Part shown: positions 27,838 to 37,974 of the stretch, one piece after another
Layout: each line of letters begins with the position of its first letter
Numbering within the stretch: the stretch's first letter is position 1
NCBI GenBank assembly: GCA_001311805.1
Contig: BBCA01000018.1
Location: forward strand, 1-54,323
Direction of reading: 5' to 3'
DNA from: Lentibacillus juripiscarius JCM 12147
GTDB taxonomy: Bacteria > Bacillota > Bacilli > Bacillales_D > Amphibacillaceae
DNA length: 54,323 bases
Notes under the pieces: model-generated
Told to the model about the DNA's origin: nothing
Database searches by the model: none
Seen by the model: only the letters and a program-made list of their open reading frames with translations
Made by a program: the position numbers and the translations under genes

Positions 27838-27975
27838 ATCTTCGGGGCAGGGTGCAATTCCCGACCGACGGTAAGAAGCAGCAAGCTGTTTCAAGTCCGT
27901 GACCCGTCTGCATGATGCAGCGGTGGACCCGGTGTGAGTCCGGGACCGACAGTTACAGTCTGGATGGGAGAAGAT
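27838..27975 (+). ncRNA. FMN riboswitch (RFN element)
   Basis: P1 arms ATCTTC and GAAGAT enclose the conserved RFN core: GGGGCAGGGTGCAATTCCC, GACCGACGGT, CCCGTCTGC, GGTGGACCCGGTGTGAGTCC and GGATGGGAGAAGAT. FMN binding should repress ribU downstream. A terminator stem is present at 28029-28068. Confidence 0.95.
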
Positions 27976-28028
27976 GACGAGCCGAAAACAGGTACATCCA
28001 ATGTGCCTTGTTTTTCCTGTTACGTGTT

Positions 28029-28068
28029 ACCCTAAAGCCCCGTAAAGGTTTTTAGGGTTTTTATTTTG
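28029..28068 (+). terminator. Riboswitch-controlled terminator ahead of ribU
   Basis: ACCCTAAAGCC and GGTTTTTAGGGT followed by TTTTTATTTTG, 55 bases after the RFN element. A weaker stem (ACAGGTACAT / ATGTGCCTTGT) precedes it and may be part of the switch. Confidence 0.75.
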
Positions 28069-28145
28069 TTTCCGAACGGCAGGGGAAGGCTTACCCTTCA
28101 TCAGTGTAAGATGTGAATCGGTGAAGATGAGGGAGGAGACGAACG

Positions 28146-28735
28146 ATGCAGTCTACTGCACAATCAACAAATTAACAAAGCTTGTCATTCTGGCTTTATT
28201 AGGGACGATTTCACTGGTACTGTTTTTTCTGAACTTCCCGCTGCCATTTTTGCCGCCGTATTTAAAGATTGACTTCAGTGAAGTACCGGCGCTGATGGCT
28301 GCACTTATATTCTCACCAATGGCTGGTGTCATTGTGGAGGGAATCAAAAACTTGCTGTATCTGGCTGTGTCTGGAGCCGGCGATCCAATTGGTGTTGTGG
28401 CGAACTTCCTGGCGGGGATAATGTTTATCGTGCCAGTTGCTGTTCTTTACCACAGGTCCAAGGGTGTTAAGAGTGTTGTTTCCGGGCTGGTGACCGGCAC
28501 TATTATTATGGCAATCGGAATGAGTGTGTTGAACTATTATATTATCCTGCCGGCATATGCCTGGTTTATGGGTGCCCCTGAAATGGCTGCAAGCACGGCA
28601 AAATGGGTGGCCGTTTCTGCAGGCGTGCTGCCGTTCAATATGATCAAGGGCATTGTTGTGGGTATTTTATTTGTCCCTGTATTTGTGAAGATGAAAGCAT
28701 GGATCGAACAAAAACAAACGAATTTAGCATCATAA
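28146..28735 (+). CDS. ribU: Riboflavin ECF transporter substrate-binding protein RibU, frame broken
   Basis: About 196 residues with six membrane spans: LVILALLGTISLVLFFLNFPLPFLPPYLKIDFSEVPALMAALIFSP carries the RibU signature (NFPLP, then KIDFSEVPAL), and GIKNLLYLAVSGAGDPIG follows. It binds riboflavin and needs the EcfA/T module. ATG 28146 has AGGAG eight bases before it and starts MQSTAQST; one A missing at about 28170 separates this from KLTKLV. The upstream in-frame ATG at 28121 lacks a ribosome-binding site and gives an atypical start. Control by FMN through the RFN element. Confidence 0.85.
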
Positions 28736-28737
28736 GC

Positions 28738-28771
28738 AAAGCGGAAGTGCCATCAGGCGCTTCCGCTTTTT
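28738..28771 (+). terminator. Intrinsic terminator after ribU
   Basis: AAAGCGGAAG, loop, CTTCCGCTTTT. Confidence 0.85.
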
Positions 28772-28779
28772 ACAATCAT

Positions 28780-28810
28780 AAAAATCGACCACCCTGTACA
28801 TAGGGTGGTC
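28780..28810 (-). terminator. Intrinsic terminator after menI
   Basis: GACCACCCT, six-base loop, AGGGTGGTC. On the minus strand it is followed by GATTTTTATG. Confidence 0.8.
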
Positions 28811-28852
28811 AACACTGTTCATTATTCGGTTACATCTATTTTTCTATCCATC

Positions 28853-29236
28853 CTACCTTTTTGGAACAACGCTGATGGTGCAGCGGGATATGCACAGCAG
28901 CTGATTCTGTTCATCGGTAATCCTGATTTCCCAGACCATTGTCCGCTTTCCTTTGTGCAGTGGTTCCGCCCGGGCAGTCACGGTGCCTTCGCGTTTAGAT
29001 TTTATATGATTGGCATTGATTTCGATACCAAATACGTTGTGTGTTTCTGGGTCAACATGTTGATATGCTCCGATGCTGGCAGCAGATTCTGCAAGAGCAA
29101 CATTCGCACCTCCATGCAGGAATCCTGCCGGCTGATGTGTGCGTTCATCCACAGGCATTGTCATGACAACCATATCTTCATCAAGTGATGTGATGCGGAT
29201 GCCGAGTGATTCCATTAGAGTATTGGATAAATCCAT
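28853..29236 (-). CDS. menI: Hotdog thioesterase, probably DHNA-CoA thioesterase (MenI/YuxO-like)
   Basis: 127 residues of the PaaI-like hotdog family, with the active-site block HQPAGFLHGGANVALAESAAS near residues 34-54 (catalytic Glu/Asp position in the long helix) and GIEINANHIKSKREG. B. subtilis YuxO/MenI releases 1,4-dihydroxy-2-naphthoate from its CoA ester. The gene follows menA by about 15 bases on the same strand, which supports that role over a generic thioesterase. The frame is intact. The next downstream element is a terminator. Confidence 0.75.
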   Translation of the reverse strand: MDLSNTLMESLGIRITSLDEDMVVMTMPVDERTHQPAGFLHGGANVALAESAASIGAYQHVDPETHNVFGIEINANHIKSKREGTVTARAEPLHKGKRTMVWEIRITDEQNQLLCISRCTISVVPKR

Positions 29237-29251
29237 GTCAAAACCCCCATA

Positions 29252-30186
29252 TTAGAAAAAGTTGCTCACCAGTAGTGAAAAGCCTATCAAAAGCCCATAC
29301 ATGGTGTTTGTTTTGCCTGTGGCGGCCATAGCTGGCATCATTTCCAGGGAATTTGTCTTGCCGCGGAATTTGCGGATGACATCGGCCGCCTTGAAAATGC
29401 TTAGAAATGCCAGAACTGACCATGCCGGCAAGATTCCGGCTATCACATAGGCTGCGGTAAGACTGTATGCACTGATGAACATAAAAGCCAGAAATCGGAT
29501 GGCATTTTTTCGGCCAAGCAGGATCGCTACTGTTTTCCGCCCGTTTTCTTTGTCCCCATCAAGGTCGCGAATATTATTGGACAGCATGATTGCCCCGATG
29601 AAAATAGCAACCGGTATCGACAGCCAAATGACCGAACCTGTCAGTACGGATGTCTGAATGTAATAGCTGATGCCAATAATGACCGTTCCCATAAAGAAAC
29701 CGGAAAACAATTCGCCAAAAGGGGTATAGGCAATCGGGTATGGGCCTCCGGTATAGAGGTAACCAAATAGCATACATAATATGCCAATAACAGCGATCCA
29801 CCAGCTGGATTCCATGCAAATATAAATGCCGAGAAGAATAGCTATGCCAAAAAAAGTAAGTGCCAGCCGGAGTACCGTTTTGGTGAGATACCATCCCGGA
29901 CAATCGTCCCGCCAATACCGACAGATTTCTCATTATCCAGTCCGAGGACATAGTCATAATACTCATTAAACATATTGGTAGCGGCCTGAATAAGAATGGA
30001 CGCTAAAAGCATGGCTAAAAAAAGAAATAGATTTATCTCGCTCCTCGTCAGAGCAAACATGGTTCCAACGAATACGGGAACAATGGATGCTGTAAGCGTG
30101 TGCGGGCGCAACAGGCGCCACCATATCTGCAGACCGCTTTTTTCATTCATCGCCTCTTTAACGGATGATTGGTTTATGGAATTCAC
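29252..30186 (-). CDS. menA: 1,4-dihydroxy-2-naphthoate polyprenyltransferase MenA, frame broken
   Basis: About 311 residues, a UbiA-family membrane prenyltransferase with eight to nine spans. The two Asp-rich motifs are NMFNEYYDYVLGLDN near residue 73 and NNIRDLDGDKENGR near 195. It joins the polyprenyl chain to DHNA to give demethylmenaquinone. GTG 30186 is chosen because AAGGAGAG lies seven bases upstream and the promoter -10 box overlaps the more upstream ATG at 30228. One indel near 29845, at the GISPKTVLRLAL junction, breaks the frame. It is followed by menI and divergent from menFDHBE. Confidence 0.88.
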
Positions 30187-30240
30187 GGATTTTCTCTCCT
30201 TTATATCAGTTAAGGATTCTGCATTCATTATATCAATATA

Positions 30241-30269
30241 AGTTTAGGCAATTCGTGTCAGCGTGTCAA
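30241..30269 (-). promoter_or_regulatory. Promoter of menA-menI
   Basis: On the minus strand, TTGACA (30264-30269) and TAAACT (30241-30246), spaced by 17 bases. Confidence 0.65.
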
Positions 30270-30311
30270 TCACTCAAAATCACTTGATTTGTATAAATAG
30301 GACACCAATCC

Positions 30312-30340
30312 TTGAGGAACATGTGAAAAAAGAATAAAAT
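30312..30340 (+). promoter_or_regulatory. Promoter of the menF operon
   Basis: TTGAGG at 30312-30317 and TAAAAT at 30335-30340, spaced by 17 bases, 45 bases ahead of the menF start. Confidence 0.6.
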
Positions 30341-30385
30341 AGATATGGTAAGCTGAAATGGTGGAAGGTATGGAGGATAATAAAG

Positions 30386-31767
30386 ATGATTGAAGTAAAA
30401 CCAAAATCATTTGAATCGCTGCTTTCTGAAGCAATCACGAAAGCGAAAACAAATAATGATACACAACTTATAAGCATGACAGAAGAAATACGGAAAGTGG
30501 ACCCGGTTCGTTTCTTTGCGTCGGCCAGGAAGCTGTCAATGGACCGTGTTTTCTGGACAAGCACATCTGAACAGTTTTCCATTGCCGGTGTTGGCAATGC
30601 ATGGAAAGTGGAGGCAGAAGAGAATCGTACCGAAGTAATAGAAAGCCGCTGGCAAAATTGCTGGATGAGGCAATCGTCCACAACCCATATAAAGTGCCTG
30701 GAACTGGTCTGGTAGCACTTGGCGGTATGTCATTTGACCCAAGTGTACGAAAATCAGAACTCTGGAACAATTTCAGTCATGGTTCATTTCAGATTCCCAT
30801 TTTGATGCTGACCAGGAGGGCTTCCCGTTATATTTGACGACCAGTCTTGAAGTCAGGGGAGATGATGATCCAAACGAGCTGAACAAGTGGGTGGTGCAGG
30901 CAAAAGAAATGGTCATGGATAGAACGGAATGGCTTCCTGACAGCCCCGGCATTAATACGCAGCAGGAGATAGCCCCTGGACAATGGAAGGATACCGTAAA
31001 ACATGCAGCAGATATGATAAAATCACGAGACGCAGAAAAATTGTACTGGCACGTGAGCTCCGGGTGAGACTGAAGAAAGACGCATCTGTGGCTTCTATCC
31101 TGAAAAACCTGATGGCAGCACAGCCAAACAGTTATGTTTTTGCTGTGGAACGCGATGGTGACTGTTTTGTCGGTGCCTCACCGGAACGACTCGTGAAGCA
31201 AGAAGACGAACAATTGTTTTCCGTCTGCCTTGCTGGAACAGCCCCAAGGGGGAAAACGGATGAAGAGGACCGTGAAATCGCTCGGCAATTGCTGCACGAT
31301 GAAAAAATCGCAGTGAGCATGATTTTGTCGTGAAAATGATCAGGAAATCAATGGAGACTTGCTGTGATGCCGTTTACGTTCCGGACAAACCAGTGATTCA
31401 TCCATTTAAAAATTTACAGCATTTGTATACCCCCGTGACAGCACGGCTGCAAAAAGGGTACAGTATTTTTGACATCATCGAAAAGTTGCACCCGACCCCT
31501 GCGCTTGGCGGCGTCCCGAGAGAGAAATCCATGACGTACATTCGGGAGCATGAACAGCTGGACCGCGGATGGTATGGTGCCCCTGTTGGCTGGATGGACA
31601 GCAACCGGAACGGGGAATTTGCTGTGGCTATCCGGTCAGGGCTTGTTCAGGGGAATATTGTGTCCTTATTTGCGGGCTGCGGCGTTGTCAGGGATTCTGA
31701 CCCGGAGGCCGAATATGAAGAGACAAAGATAAAATTCAGACCGATGCTGTCCGTACTGGAGGACTGA
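30386..31767 (+). CDS. menF: Isochorismate synthase MenF, several frame breaks
   Basis: About 460 residues. The N-terminal half carries DPVRFFASARKLSMDRVFWTS, and the C-terminal chorismate-binding domain carries LVARELRV, SYVFAVERDGDCFVGASPERLV, CLAGTAPRGKTDEEDREIA and the final HPTPALGGVPRE then YGAPVGWMD and AIRSGLV. It converts chorismate to isochorismate, the first step of menaquinone synthesis. Four or five single-base changes (near 30645, 30790-30830, 31045 and 31320) are needed for one frame, all apparently indels. The stop is two bases before menD, so the operon is tightly packed. Confidence 0.85.
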
Positions 31768-31769
31768 TC

Positions 31770-33512
31770 ATGAATCATACAGAAAAATTGACACGGTATA
31801 CAGCAAACTTTGTTGATGAACTTGTTGCTGCCGGGGTGACGGATGCGGTTATTTCTCCCGGTTCCCGGTCAACACCCATGGCAATGACGATGACCGAACA
31901 CCCGGATCTTAAGCAGTGGGTTATTATTGATGAGCGATCAGCTGCATTCTTTGCACTGGGGATGGCCAAACAGACGAAGCGGCCAGTTGCCATCGTATGC
32001 ACCTCAGGAACGGCTGCGGCCAATTACTTCCCGGCAATCGTTGAGGCGCACTACAGCCGTGTGCCGCTGATTGTTCTCACCGCTGACAGACCGCATGAAC
32101 TGCGTGACGTTGGAGCACCGCAATCGATTGGACAGCTGGAATTGTATGGTGACTATCCGAAATGGTTTCATGAGATGGCATTACCGGAAGCCGGTGAGGA
32201 TATGCTGGGCTATGTGCGAAACAAAGCCTCCCGGGCAGTCCAGACTGCTGCGCAGGGAAATGCCGGGCCGGTGCATTTGAATTTCCCATTTCGGGAGCCG
32301 TTAATACCGGATTTTTCACTTGAAGATTTGTGGGGAGATAGAGAGGGCGGCCCGTATCGCGCCAGAACAGAAGGAAAGCGCAGGCTCGACAGCCAGCAAT
32401 TGGAACAGATTAGCAAGAAGCTGGCGTCATCCGGGAAAGGGCTGATCATATGCGGACCGCAAACGGATCCAGACCTGACTGAAGCACTCGCTGTCCTTGC
32501 CCGTGAATGGGAAGTTCCGGTATTGGCTGATCCGTTGTCACAGTTGCGTGCTGGGAGTCATCCCAAGGATTATATGATCGAAGGCTATGATGCATTTTTG
32601 CGGAGTGAGACAATCCGGAAACAGCTGAAGCCGGACTATATCATCCGTTTTGGGGCGATGCCGGTATCCAAAGCATATCTATTCTTTATAAAAGAGCATA
32701 AAGACATTCCGCAATTTGTTGTTGAAAATCATGGAGGTTACCGCGAACCTGCCGGGAATCATACTGAATTCATTGACGCTGATGCTGCCACTCTGTGCAG
32801 AGATTTGGCAAATCATAAGCCAGCCATTGCTTCCAATGATGCGTGGCTTGCAACCTGGAAACGGATGAACCGTATATCGAAAGAATGGCTACAGGAACAA
32901 GATGGAAGAAATGGACTTACCGAGGGTGGAGCAATCCGAAGTCTGATGCAAGTTATTCCGGACAACAGCAGTATATATATTGGCAATAGTATGGCTGTAC
33001 GGGATTTGGATACCTTTTTTATGTCCACGTCTGCCTCCCTGGAAGTTCTTGCTAACCGAGGGGCAAACGGGATTGACGGAATGGTGTCCAGCGGTATAGG
33101 GGCTGCGGCGTCCGGCAAACCTGTCACGCTTGTGCTTGGGGATTTATCCTTTTTCCATGATATGAATGGGCTCCTGGCCGCAAAGCATTACGGGCTGAAC
33201 ATAACGATATTAGTTGTGAATAACAACGGCGGCGGTATCTTTTCTTTTCTGCCGCAAGTGAACCATCAGGATCATTTTGAGACACTATTCGGCACGCCGC
33301 TGGATATCGACTTCCAGCATGCGGTGAATATGTACGGCGGTACCTATCATCAGCCGGCAAGCCTTCCTGAGTTGGAAGAAACCCTTGAAAAAAGTTATCA
33401 GCATAGGGGACTATCGGTCGTCGAGGTGAAGACAGACAGGACGGAAAATTTGGAATGGCACCGGAACAAATGGCAGGCTATAGAAAATGAGCTGCTGCAG
33501 GACAGGGGATGA
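31770..33512 (+). CDS. menD: MenD, SEPHCHC synthase
   Basis: 580 residues, uninterrupted. A ThDP-dependent enzyme joining isochorismate and 2-oxoglutarate. The ThDP-domain blocks SPGSRSTPMAMTMTEHP (residues 29-45), CTSGTAAANYFPAIVEA near 75, TADRPHELRDVGAPQSI near 110, and the C-terminal diphosphate-binding VLGDLSFFHDMNGLL then VNNNGGGIFSFLPQ near 460-490 are all present. It is one of the few long genes here without a frame error. It starts two bases after menF and overlaps the menH ribosome-binding region at its end, so expression is coupled. Confidence 0.95.
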   Translation: MNHTEKLTRYTANFVDELVAAGVTDAVISPGSRSTPMAMTMTEHPDLKQWVIIDERSAAFFALGMAKQTKRPVAIVCTSGTAAANYFPAIVEAHYSRVPLIVLTADRPHELRDVGAPQSIGQLELYGDYPKWFHEMALPEAGEDMLGYVRNKASRAVQTAAQGNAGPVHLNFPFREPLIPDFSLEDLWGDREGGPYRARTEGKRRLDSQQLEQISKKLASSGKGLIICGPQTDPDLTEALAVLAREWEVPVLADPLSQLRAGSHPKDYMIEGYDAFLRSETIRKQLKPDYIIRFGAMPVSKAYLFFIKEHKDIPQFVVENHGGYREPAGNHTEFIDADAATLCRDLANHKPAIASNDAWLATWKRMNRISKEWLQEQDGRNGLTEGGAIRSLMQVIPDNSSIYIGNSMAVRDLDTFFMSTSASLEVLANRGANGIDGMVSSGIGAAASGKPVTLVLGDLSFFHDMNGLLAAKHYGLNITILVVNNNGGGIFSFLPQVNHQDHFETLFGTPLDIDFQHAVNMYGGTYHQPASLPELEETLEKSYQHRGLSVVEVKTDRTENLEWHRNKWQAIENELLQDRG

Positions 33513-33516
33513 GTCA

Positions 33517-34325
33517 ATGCATATTACCGTTGATGATGCCGTATACTGGTGCAGCTTGAGTGGGGACGGCGAACCAGTCGTGCTGCTGCATGGGTTTACC
33601 GGAACATCCGGGACATGGAACTCCGTTGTTCCGGATTGGCTGCCGTCCTTCCGAACTATCGCAATAGATTTGCCAGGACATGGAAAAACAGCTAGTCATC
33701 CCAACAATATGGAAGCGTTCTGCAATGATCTGTTAAACATTCTGGATCTATGGAAGTTGAAAAAAGTGCATCTAGTTGGCTATTCCTTGGGAGGACGTAC
33801 AGCCCTGTCATTTGCGATGCTGCATCCGGAGCGGGTCGTGTCACTCACCTTGGAAAGTGCTTCCCCCGGGACTGGATGATGAGGATCAGCGCTTGGGCCG
33901 CCGACATCGTGACGAAAAGCTGGCATCCTGGATTAAAGCAAATGGAATACACGCTTTTGTGAATTATTGGGAGGAACTGCCGCTGTTCAGCACACAGGCA
34001 ACGCTGCCAGAGGATGTCCAGCAGCGGATACGAAGTGAACGGCTCTCTCAGACGGCAGAAGGAGTGGCTCAGTCACTTCTGACGATGGGGACAGGCGTGC
34101 AGCCGTCATGGTGGGGGAATTTGTCCTCCCTCCATTTGCCTGTTCTGCTACTGGCAGGTGAACAGGACGCGAAGTTTTATTGCTATTAACCGTGCAATGG
34201 ATGAACACCTGCCAGTAAGCCATTTACATATTGTGGAAAACGCTGGACATGCAATTCACGTGGAACAGCCGAACATTTTTGGTAAAATAGTAAATGCGTT
34301 TCTTCAATCCAATCAACGATACTGA
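33517..34325 (+). CDS. menH: MenH-type alpha/beta hydrolase (SHCHC synthase), frame broken
   Basis: About 268 residues. The alpha/beta hydrolase features are [16 protein letters not shown] (oxyanion region, residues 22-37), [13 protein letters not shown] with nucleophile Ser near 90, and a C-terminal [16 protein letters not shown] with the catalytic His. MenH removes pyruvate from SEPHCHC. ATG 33517 overlaps the end of menD with AGGGGATG. Frame changes near 33870 (a CCCCGGG run) and 34170-34185 look like indels. The stop TGA is at 34323-34325, 23 bases before menB. Confidence 0.85.
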
Positions 34326-34348
34326 TAAGTAAAAAAGGAGGAGTTCAA

Positions 34349-35167
34349 GTGACTGTCCAATGGGAAGAGGCAAAACAATACAATGAAATTATTTATGAGA
34401 AGTACAATGGGATTGCTAAAGTGACCATGAACCGGCCGGAAAAGCGGAATGCTTTCACACCGCTTACCGTAAATGAAATGATTGATGCATTTGCGGATGC
34501 TCGTGATGACTCATCTATCGGTGTTATTATTCTGGCAGGAGCAGGAGATAAAGCTTTCTGTTCAGGCGGTGACCAATCAGTTCGTGGTCATGGCGGGTAT
34601 GTGGGTGATGACCAGGTGCCACGTCTGAACGTGCTGGATTTGCAGCGGCTAATCCGCACGATTCCGAAGCCGGTTATTGCAATGGTGTCCGGCTATGCAG
34701 TCGGTGGTGGTCATGTACTGCATGTGGTTTGTGACCTGACGATTGCCGCTGATAATGCCATTTTTGGTCAGACTGGTCCGAAAGTAGGCAGTTTCGATGC
34801 CGGATATGGCGCAGGATTGCTGGCCCGTATGGTCGGCCACAAGCGTGCAAGAGAGATTTGGTATTTGTGCCGTCAATATAGTGCAGACGAAGCATATGAC
34901 ATGGGACTGGTAAACACGGTTGTCCCGTTGGAAAAACTAGAAGAGGAAACATTGCAGTGGTGTGAGGAAATGCTGGAGAAATCACCAACCGCACTTCGTT
35001 TCCTGAAAGCGTCCTTCAACGCAGATACAGACGGTCTGGCAGGTTTGCAGCAAATGGGTGGCGATGCAACATTGCTTTATTATACAACGGAAGAGGCAAA
35101 AGAAGGCCGCGATGCGTTTAAAGAAAAGCGGAAACCGGACTTCAAACAATTCCCGCGTTTTCCTTAA
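34349..35167 (+). CDS. menB: 1,4-dihydroxy-2-naphthoyl-CoA synthase MenB
   Basis: 272 residues, intact. A crotonase-fold enzyme closing the second ring of DHNA-CoA. The oxyanion-hole segments are [19 protein letters not shown] near residue 72 and [20 protein letters not shown] near 113, and [17 protein letters not shown] has the active-site Asp/Gly of the MenB subfamily near 150. The C-terminal Tyr and FPRFP end are typical. The start has AAAGGAGGAG. A terminator and a repeat follow, which partly separates menE from the upstream genes. Confidence 0.95.
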   Translation: MTVQWEEAKQYNEIIYEKYNGIAKVTMNRPEKRNAFTPLTVNEMIDAFADARDDSSIGVIILAGAGDKAFCSGGDQSVRGHGGYVGDDQVPRLNVLDLQRLIRTIPKPVIAMVSGYAVGGGHVLHVVCDLTIAADNAIFGQTGPKVGSFDAGYGAGLLARMVGHKRAREIWYLCRQYSADEAYDMGLVNTVVPLEKLEEETLQWCEEMLEKSPTALRFLKASFNADTDGLAGLQQMGGDATLLYYTTEEAKEGRDAFKEKRKPDFKQFPRFP

Positions 35168-35197
35168 TAGGTATGTAAGTGAAAATAAGTAGATTGG

Positions 35198-35228
35198 AAA
35201 ACCTTTGCTTATGCTGAGCAAAGGTTTT
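35198..35228. terminator. Intrinsic terminator between menB and menE
   Basis: AAAACCTTTGCT, seven-base loop, AGCAAAGGTTTT. The stem is symmetric, usable on both strands. Confidence 0.75.
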
Positions 35229-35269
35229 CTAACGTCAGAAACTATAAATTATGGTTAGCCTTGTAAGAA
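35227..35269 (-). repeat. Terminator-associated repeat, copy 3
   Basis: The reverse complement reads TACAAGGCTAACC, ATAATTTATAGTTTCTGAC, GTTAGAAAA. It differs from copy 1 at 12636-12680 at only a few positions. It directly joins the menB terminator. The core TTCTGACGTTAGAA is nearly palindromic. Confidence 0.65.
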
Positions 35270-35334
35270 ATACTTCACAATATAGACTTGGTGAAACCCA
35301 TGTTTTTCTAACATTGACTGAAGGGGGGATCCCA

Positions 35335-36769
35335 ATGGCTGAAATCATGCCGCACTGGCTGACGAAACAGGCAGATTTGGCCCCGGAGGAAACAGCAATC
35401 GAACTGGAAGACGGTACTGTTTATACATTCCGGGAGCTTAAGGAAGCGAGTCAATCTTTTGCACGAAAACTGAAGCAGCTTGGTGTGCAGAAAGAATCGA
35501 ATATCGGCATATCGTCCGCAAATCATGTGGATATGGTTGTTGCGATTCATGCCGTCAGTTACATTGGTGCTGTTGCAGTTCTTCTGAATACACGTCTGAC
35601 GAGGTCGGAACTGAATTTTCAATTAAATGACGCAGGGGTTTCACTTGTTATTGGACAAACTGAATTTGATCCGGTTGATACCTACTTCCGCACCTTTCAT
35701 GATGTCTGGAATTCGCCTGAGTCGTCGGCAGATTTAAAAAACGAAATCGACTTGGCTGATCCATTCACCATCATTTATACGTCAGGAACAACCGGATTTC
35801 CGAAAGGTGTTATTCATACCTATGGCAATCATTGGTGGAGCGCGGCTGGATCGATGTTAAACCTTGGGCTGAAAAAACGGATAAATGGCTTGCTGCATTG
35901 CCACTATTCCATGTCAGCGGCTTGTCGATTCTCCTGCGCAGTGTCATCTATGGCATTCCGGTTTATTTGCTTGAGGCATACCAAAAACAGGCTGTTCACG
36001 ATGCTATTATGGAGAGGGATGTGACGATAGCATCAGTTGTGACGGTTATGCTAAGGGATTTAGTTGGGTGTCTCGGAGAAATGCATTATCCCGCAACATT
36101 CCGGTGTATGCTGCTGGGTGGCGGTCCTGCACCCAAGACACTGCTTGAGCAGGCGAAATCACGTCAAATCCCGGTTTTTCAATCATATGGACTGACGGAA
36201 ACCGCCTCACAGATTGTGACACTAAGCCCTTCCAATGCACTGGAAAAACTGGGATCATCCGGAAAACCTTTGTTTCCGGCTCAATTGAAAATTGATAAAA
36301 AAGAGGACGGCATTGGTGAAATTTTTGTAAAAGGTCCGATGGTGACAAACGCGTATTACAATAATGCTGAAGCCACCGAAAAATCATTCAGCGAGGGATG
36401 GCTGGCAACAGGGGATCTCGGGTATGCGGATGCGGAAGGTTTTTGTATGTAGCTGACCGGCGAAAGGATTTAATTATTTCTGGCGGCGAGAATATTTATC
36501 CCACGGAGATTGAAGGCGTGCTATCCGCGATGGAGGCAGTTGATGAGGCTGGTGTCGTGGGCAAGGATGATGAAAAATGGGGGCAAATCCCTATCGCATT
36601 CGTGGCTGTGAATGACCCTTCTATTACAAGAGAAACAATATTGGAGTTTGCCGCACAACATCTCGCTGGGTATAAATTACCAAAAGAAATTTACTTTATT
36701 GATAAACTGCCACGTAATGCATCCAATAAATTAATGCGCAGCAAATTATTAAACGAGTATGGTAAATGA
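35335..36769 (+). CDS. menE: o-Succinylbenzoate-CoA ligase MenE, frame broken
   Basis: About 478 residues of the ANL adenylate-forming family. The P-loop is [18 protein letters not shown] near residue 145, then [13 protein letters not shown] near 287, ATGDLGYAD near 365 and the hinge [19 protein letters not shown] near 380. The C-terminal catalytic Lys region reads [13 protein letters not shown]. It activates OSB to OSB-CoA. ATG 35335 has AAGGGGGG. Breaks near 35870-35890 and 36440 are indel-like. The expected neighbour menC does not follow. Confidence 0.9.
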
Positions 36770-36815
36770 TAAACGGCACAGGCCAATTTTGTGCTAAGAA
36801 AATATGAACGCTTAG

Positions 36816-36836
36816 TGATAATGATTCTCAAAGTCA
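36816..36836. promoter_or_regulatory. Fur box
   Basis: TGATAATGATTCTCAAAGTCA resembles the 19-21 bp Fur consensus (GATAATGATAATCATTATC, 7-1-7 type). It overlaps the -35 region of the promoter next to it. Confidence 0.7.
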
Positions 36837-36865
36837 TTGACTTCTGCGTAAAAACCAAATAAACT
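36837..36865 (+). promoter_or_regulatory. Promoter of the iron ABC ATPase gene
   Basis: TTGACT at 36837-36842 and TAAACT at 36860-36865, spaced by 17 bases, immediately after the Fur box. Confidence 0.6.
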
Positions 36866-36959
36866 GTAAGTATACTATATCGTATTAAGAAGGCTGGAGC
36901 ATGTACATACGTATGTGCGGTTTCCGTCCAGATTATGCAACACGTAGGGAGAGATTCCG

Positions 36960-37798
36960 ATGCAGACGTTATCAGCGAAGGATTTGACGCTTGGATATGG
37001 TGACGATGTCATTATTGATGACCTGAATATGGCAATTCCGCAAGGGGAAATCACTGTTTTCATTGGCAGCAATGGATGCGGAAAGTCCACACTGCTTCGT
37101 TCATTGGCACGGCTGTTAAAACCAAAAGGCGGGGATGTCGTCCTTGATGGGGAGGATATTGCCAATATCGGCACAAAAGAAGTAGCCAAAAAGCTGGCCA
37201 TATTGCCACAAGGTCCGGCAACACCTGACGGGCTGAGCGTGAAAGAGCTTGTCAAACAGGGCAGGAACCCTTACCGTGGCTTTTTGAAGCAATGGTCAAA
37301 TGAGGATGAGCAGGCTGTCTACCGGGCTCTGGAATCAACTAATATGCTCGACTTTCAGGACCGTCCGGTTGATTCGCTTTCTGGCGGTCAGCGGCAGCGT
37401 GCGTGGATTGCGATGACGCTCGCACAGGATACAGATACCATTCTTCTGGATGAACCTACTACCTATCTTGACATGACCCATCAGATCGATGTCCTTGATC
37501 TCTTGTTTGAGCTGAATGAAAAAGATGGTCGCACCGTAGTTATGGTCTTGCATGATTTGAATCTTGCCTGCCGGTATGCCCATCATATCGTTGCCATAAA
37601 AGACAAAAACGTTTTGCACAAGGGAAACCGGAAGAAATCGTTACATGCAATTTGGTGCATGAAGTTTTCCAAATGAAATGTGATGTTACGTTTGACCCAA
37701 TGTTCGGAACCCCTATGTGCATTCCGCATGGAAGAGGACGCTGCGTATTTGCTAATGAAGCCGATAAGCTGAATCAGTCCGGGACAGCTGCGAATTGA
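36960..37798 (+). CDS. Iron-siderophore ABC transporter ATP-binding protein (YusV/FecE type), frame broken
   Basis: About 279 residues of the FepC/FecE ATPase family. Walker [16 protein letters not shown] near residue 36, Q-loop AILPQGPA near 84, signature [19 protein letters not shown] near 138, Walker [13 protein letters not shown] and switch His [14 protein letters not shown]. The C-terminal [15 protein letters not shown] tail is characteristic of this family. One missing base near 37608 hides residues from about [11 protein letters not shown] onward; the true stop is at 37796-37798. There is no permease or binding-protein gene beside it. The Fur box indicates induction under iron limitation. 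Confidence 0.88.
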
Positions 37799-37811
37799 AC
37801 AACTGAACCCA

Positions 37812-37846
37812 ACCCCCGTCAGTCATTGATTGACGGGGGTTTTTGT
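37812..37846 (+). terminator. Intrinsic terminator after the ABC ATPase
   Basis: CCCCCGTCA, loop, TTGACGGGGG followed by TTTTTG. Confidence 0.9.
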
Positions 37847-37863
37847 TAGAATGCCTTCGTTTT

Positions 37864-37909
37864 ACTATAAGGTCATCCACAAGTTATGCGTTCTGATGTT
37901 GTGAAAAAA
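37864..37909 (+). repeat. Terminator-associated repeat, copy 4
   Basis: TACTATAAGGTCATCC, ACAAGTTATGCGTTCTGATG, TTGTGAAAA align with copies 1 and 3. It begins about 18 bases after an intrinsic terminator. Confidence 0.55.
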
Positions 37910-37974
37910 CGAGTTGCTAATTTACATGCATGGTTCTCCTGTTTCGCGGCAGATTATAAACAGGAGGTGCTGTA

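Noticed and set aside
28121..28145. Upstream start for RibU at 28121
   Set aside because: It has no ribosome-binding site, while ATG 28146 has AGGAG and gives a normal RibU start after correcting one base.
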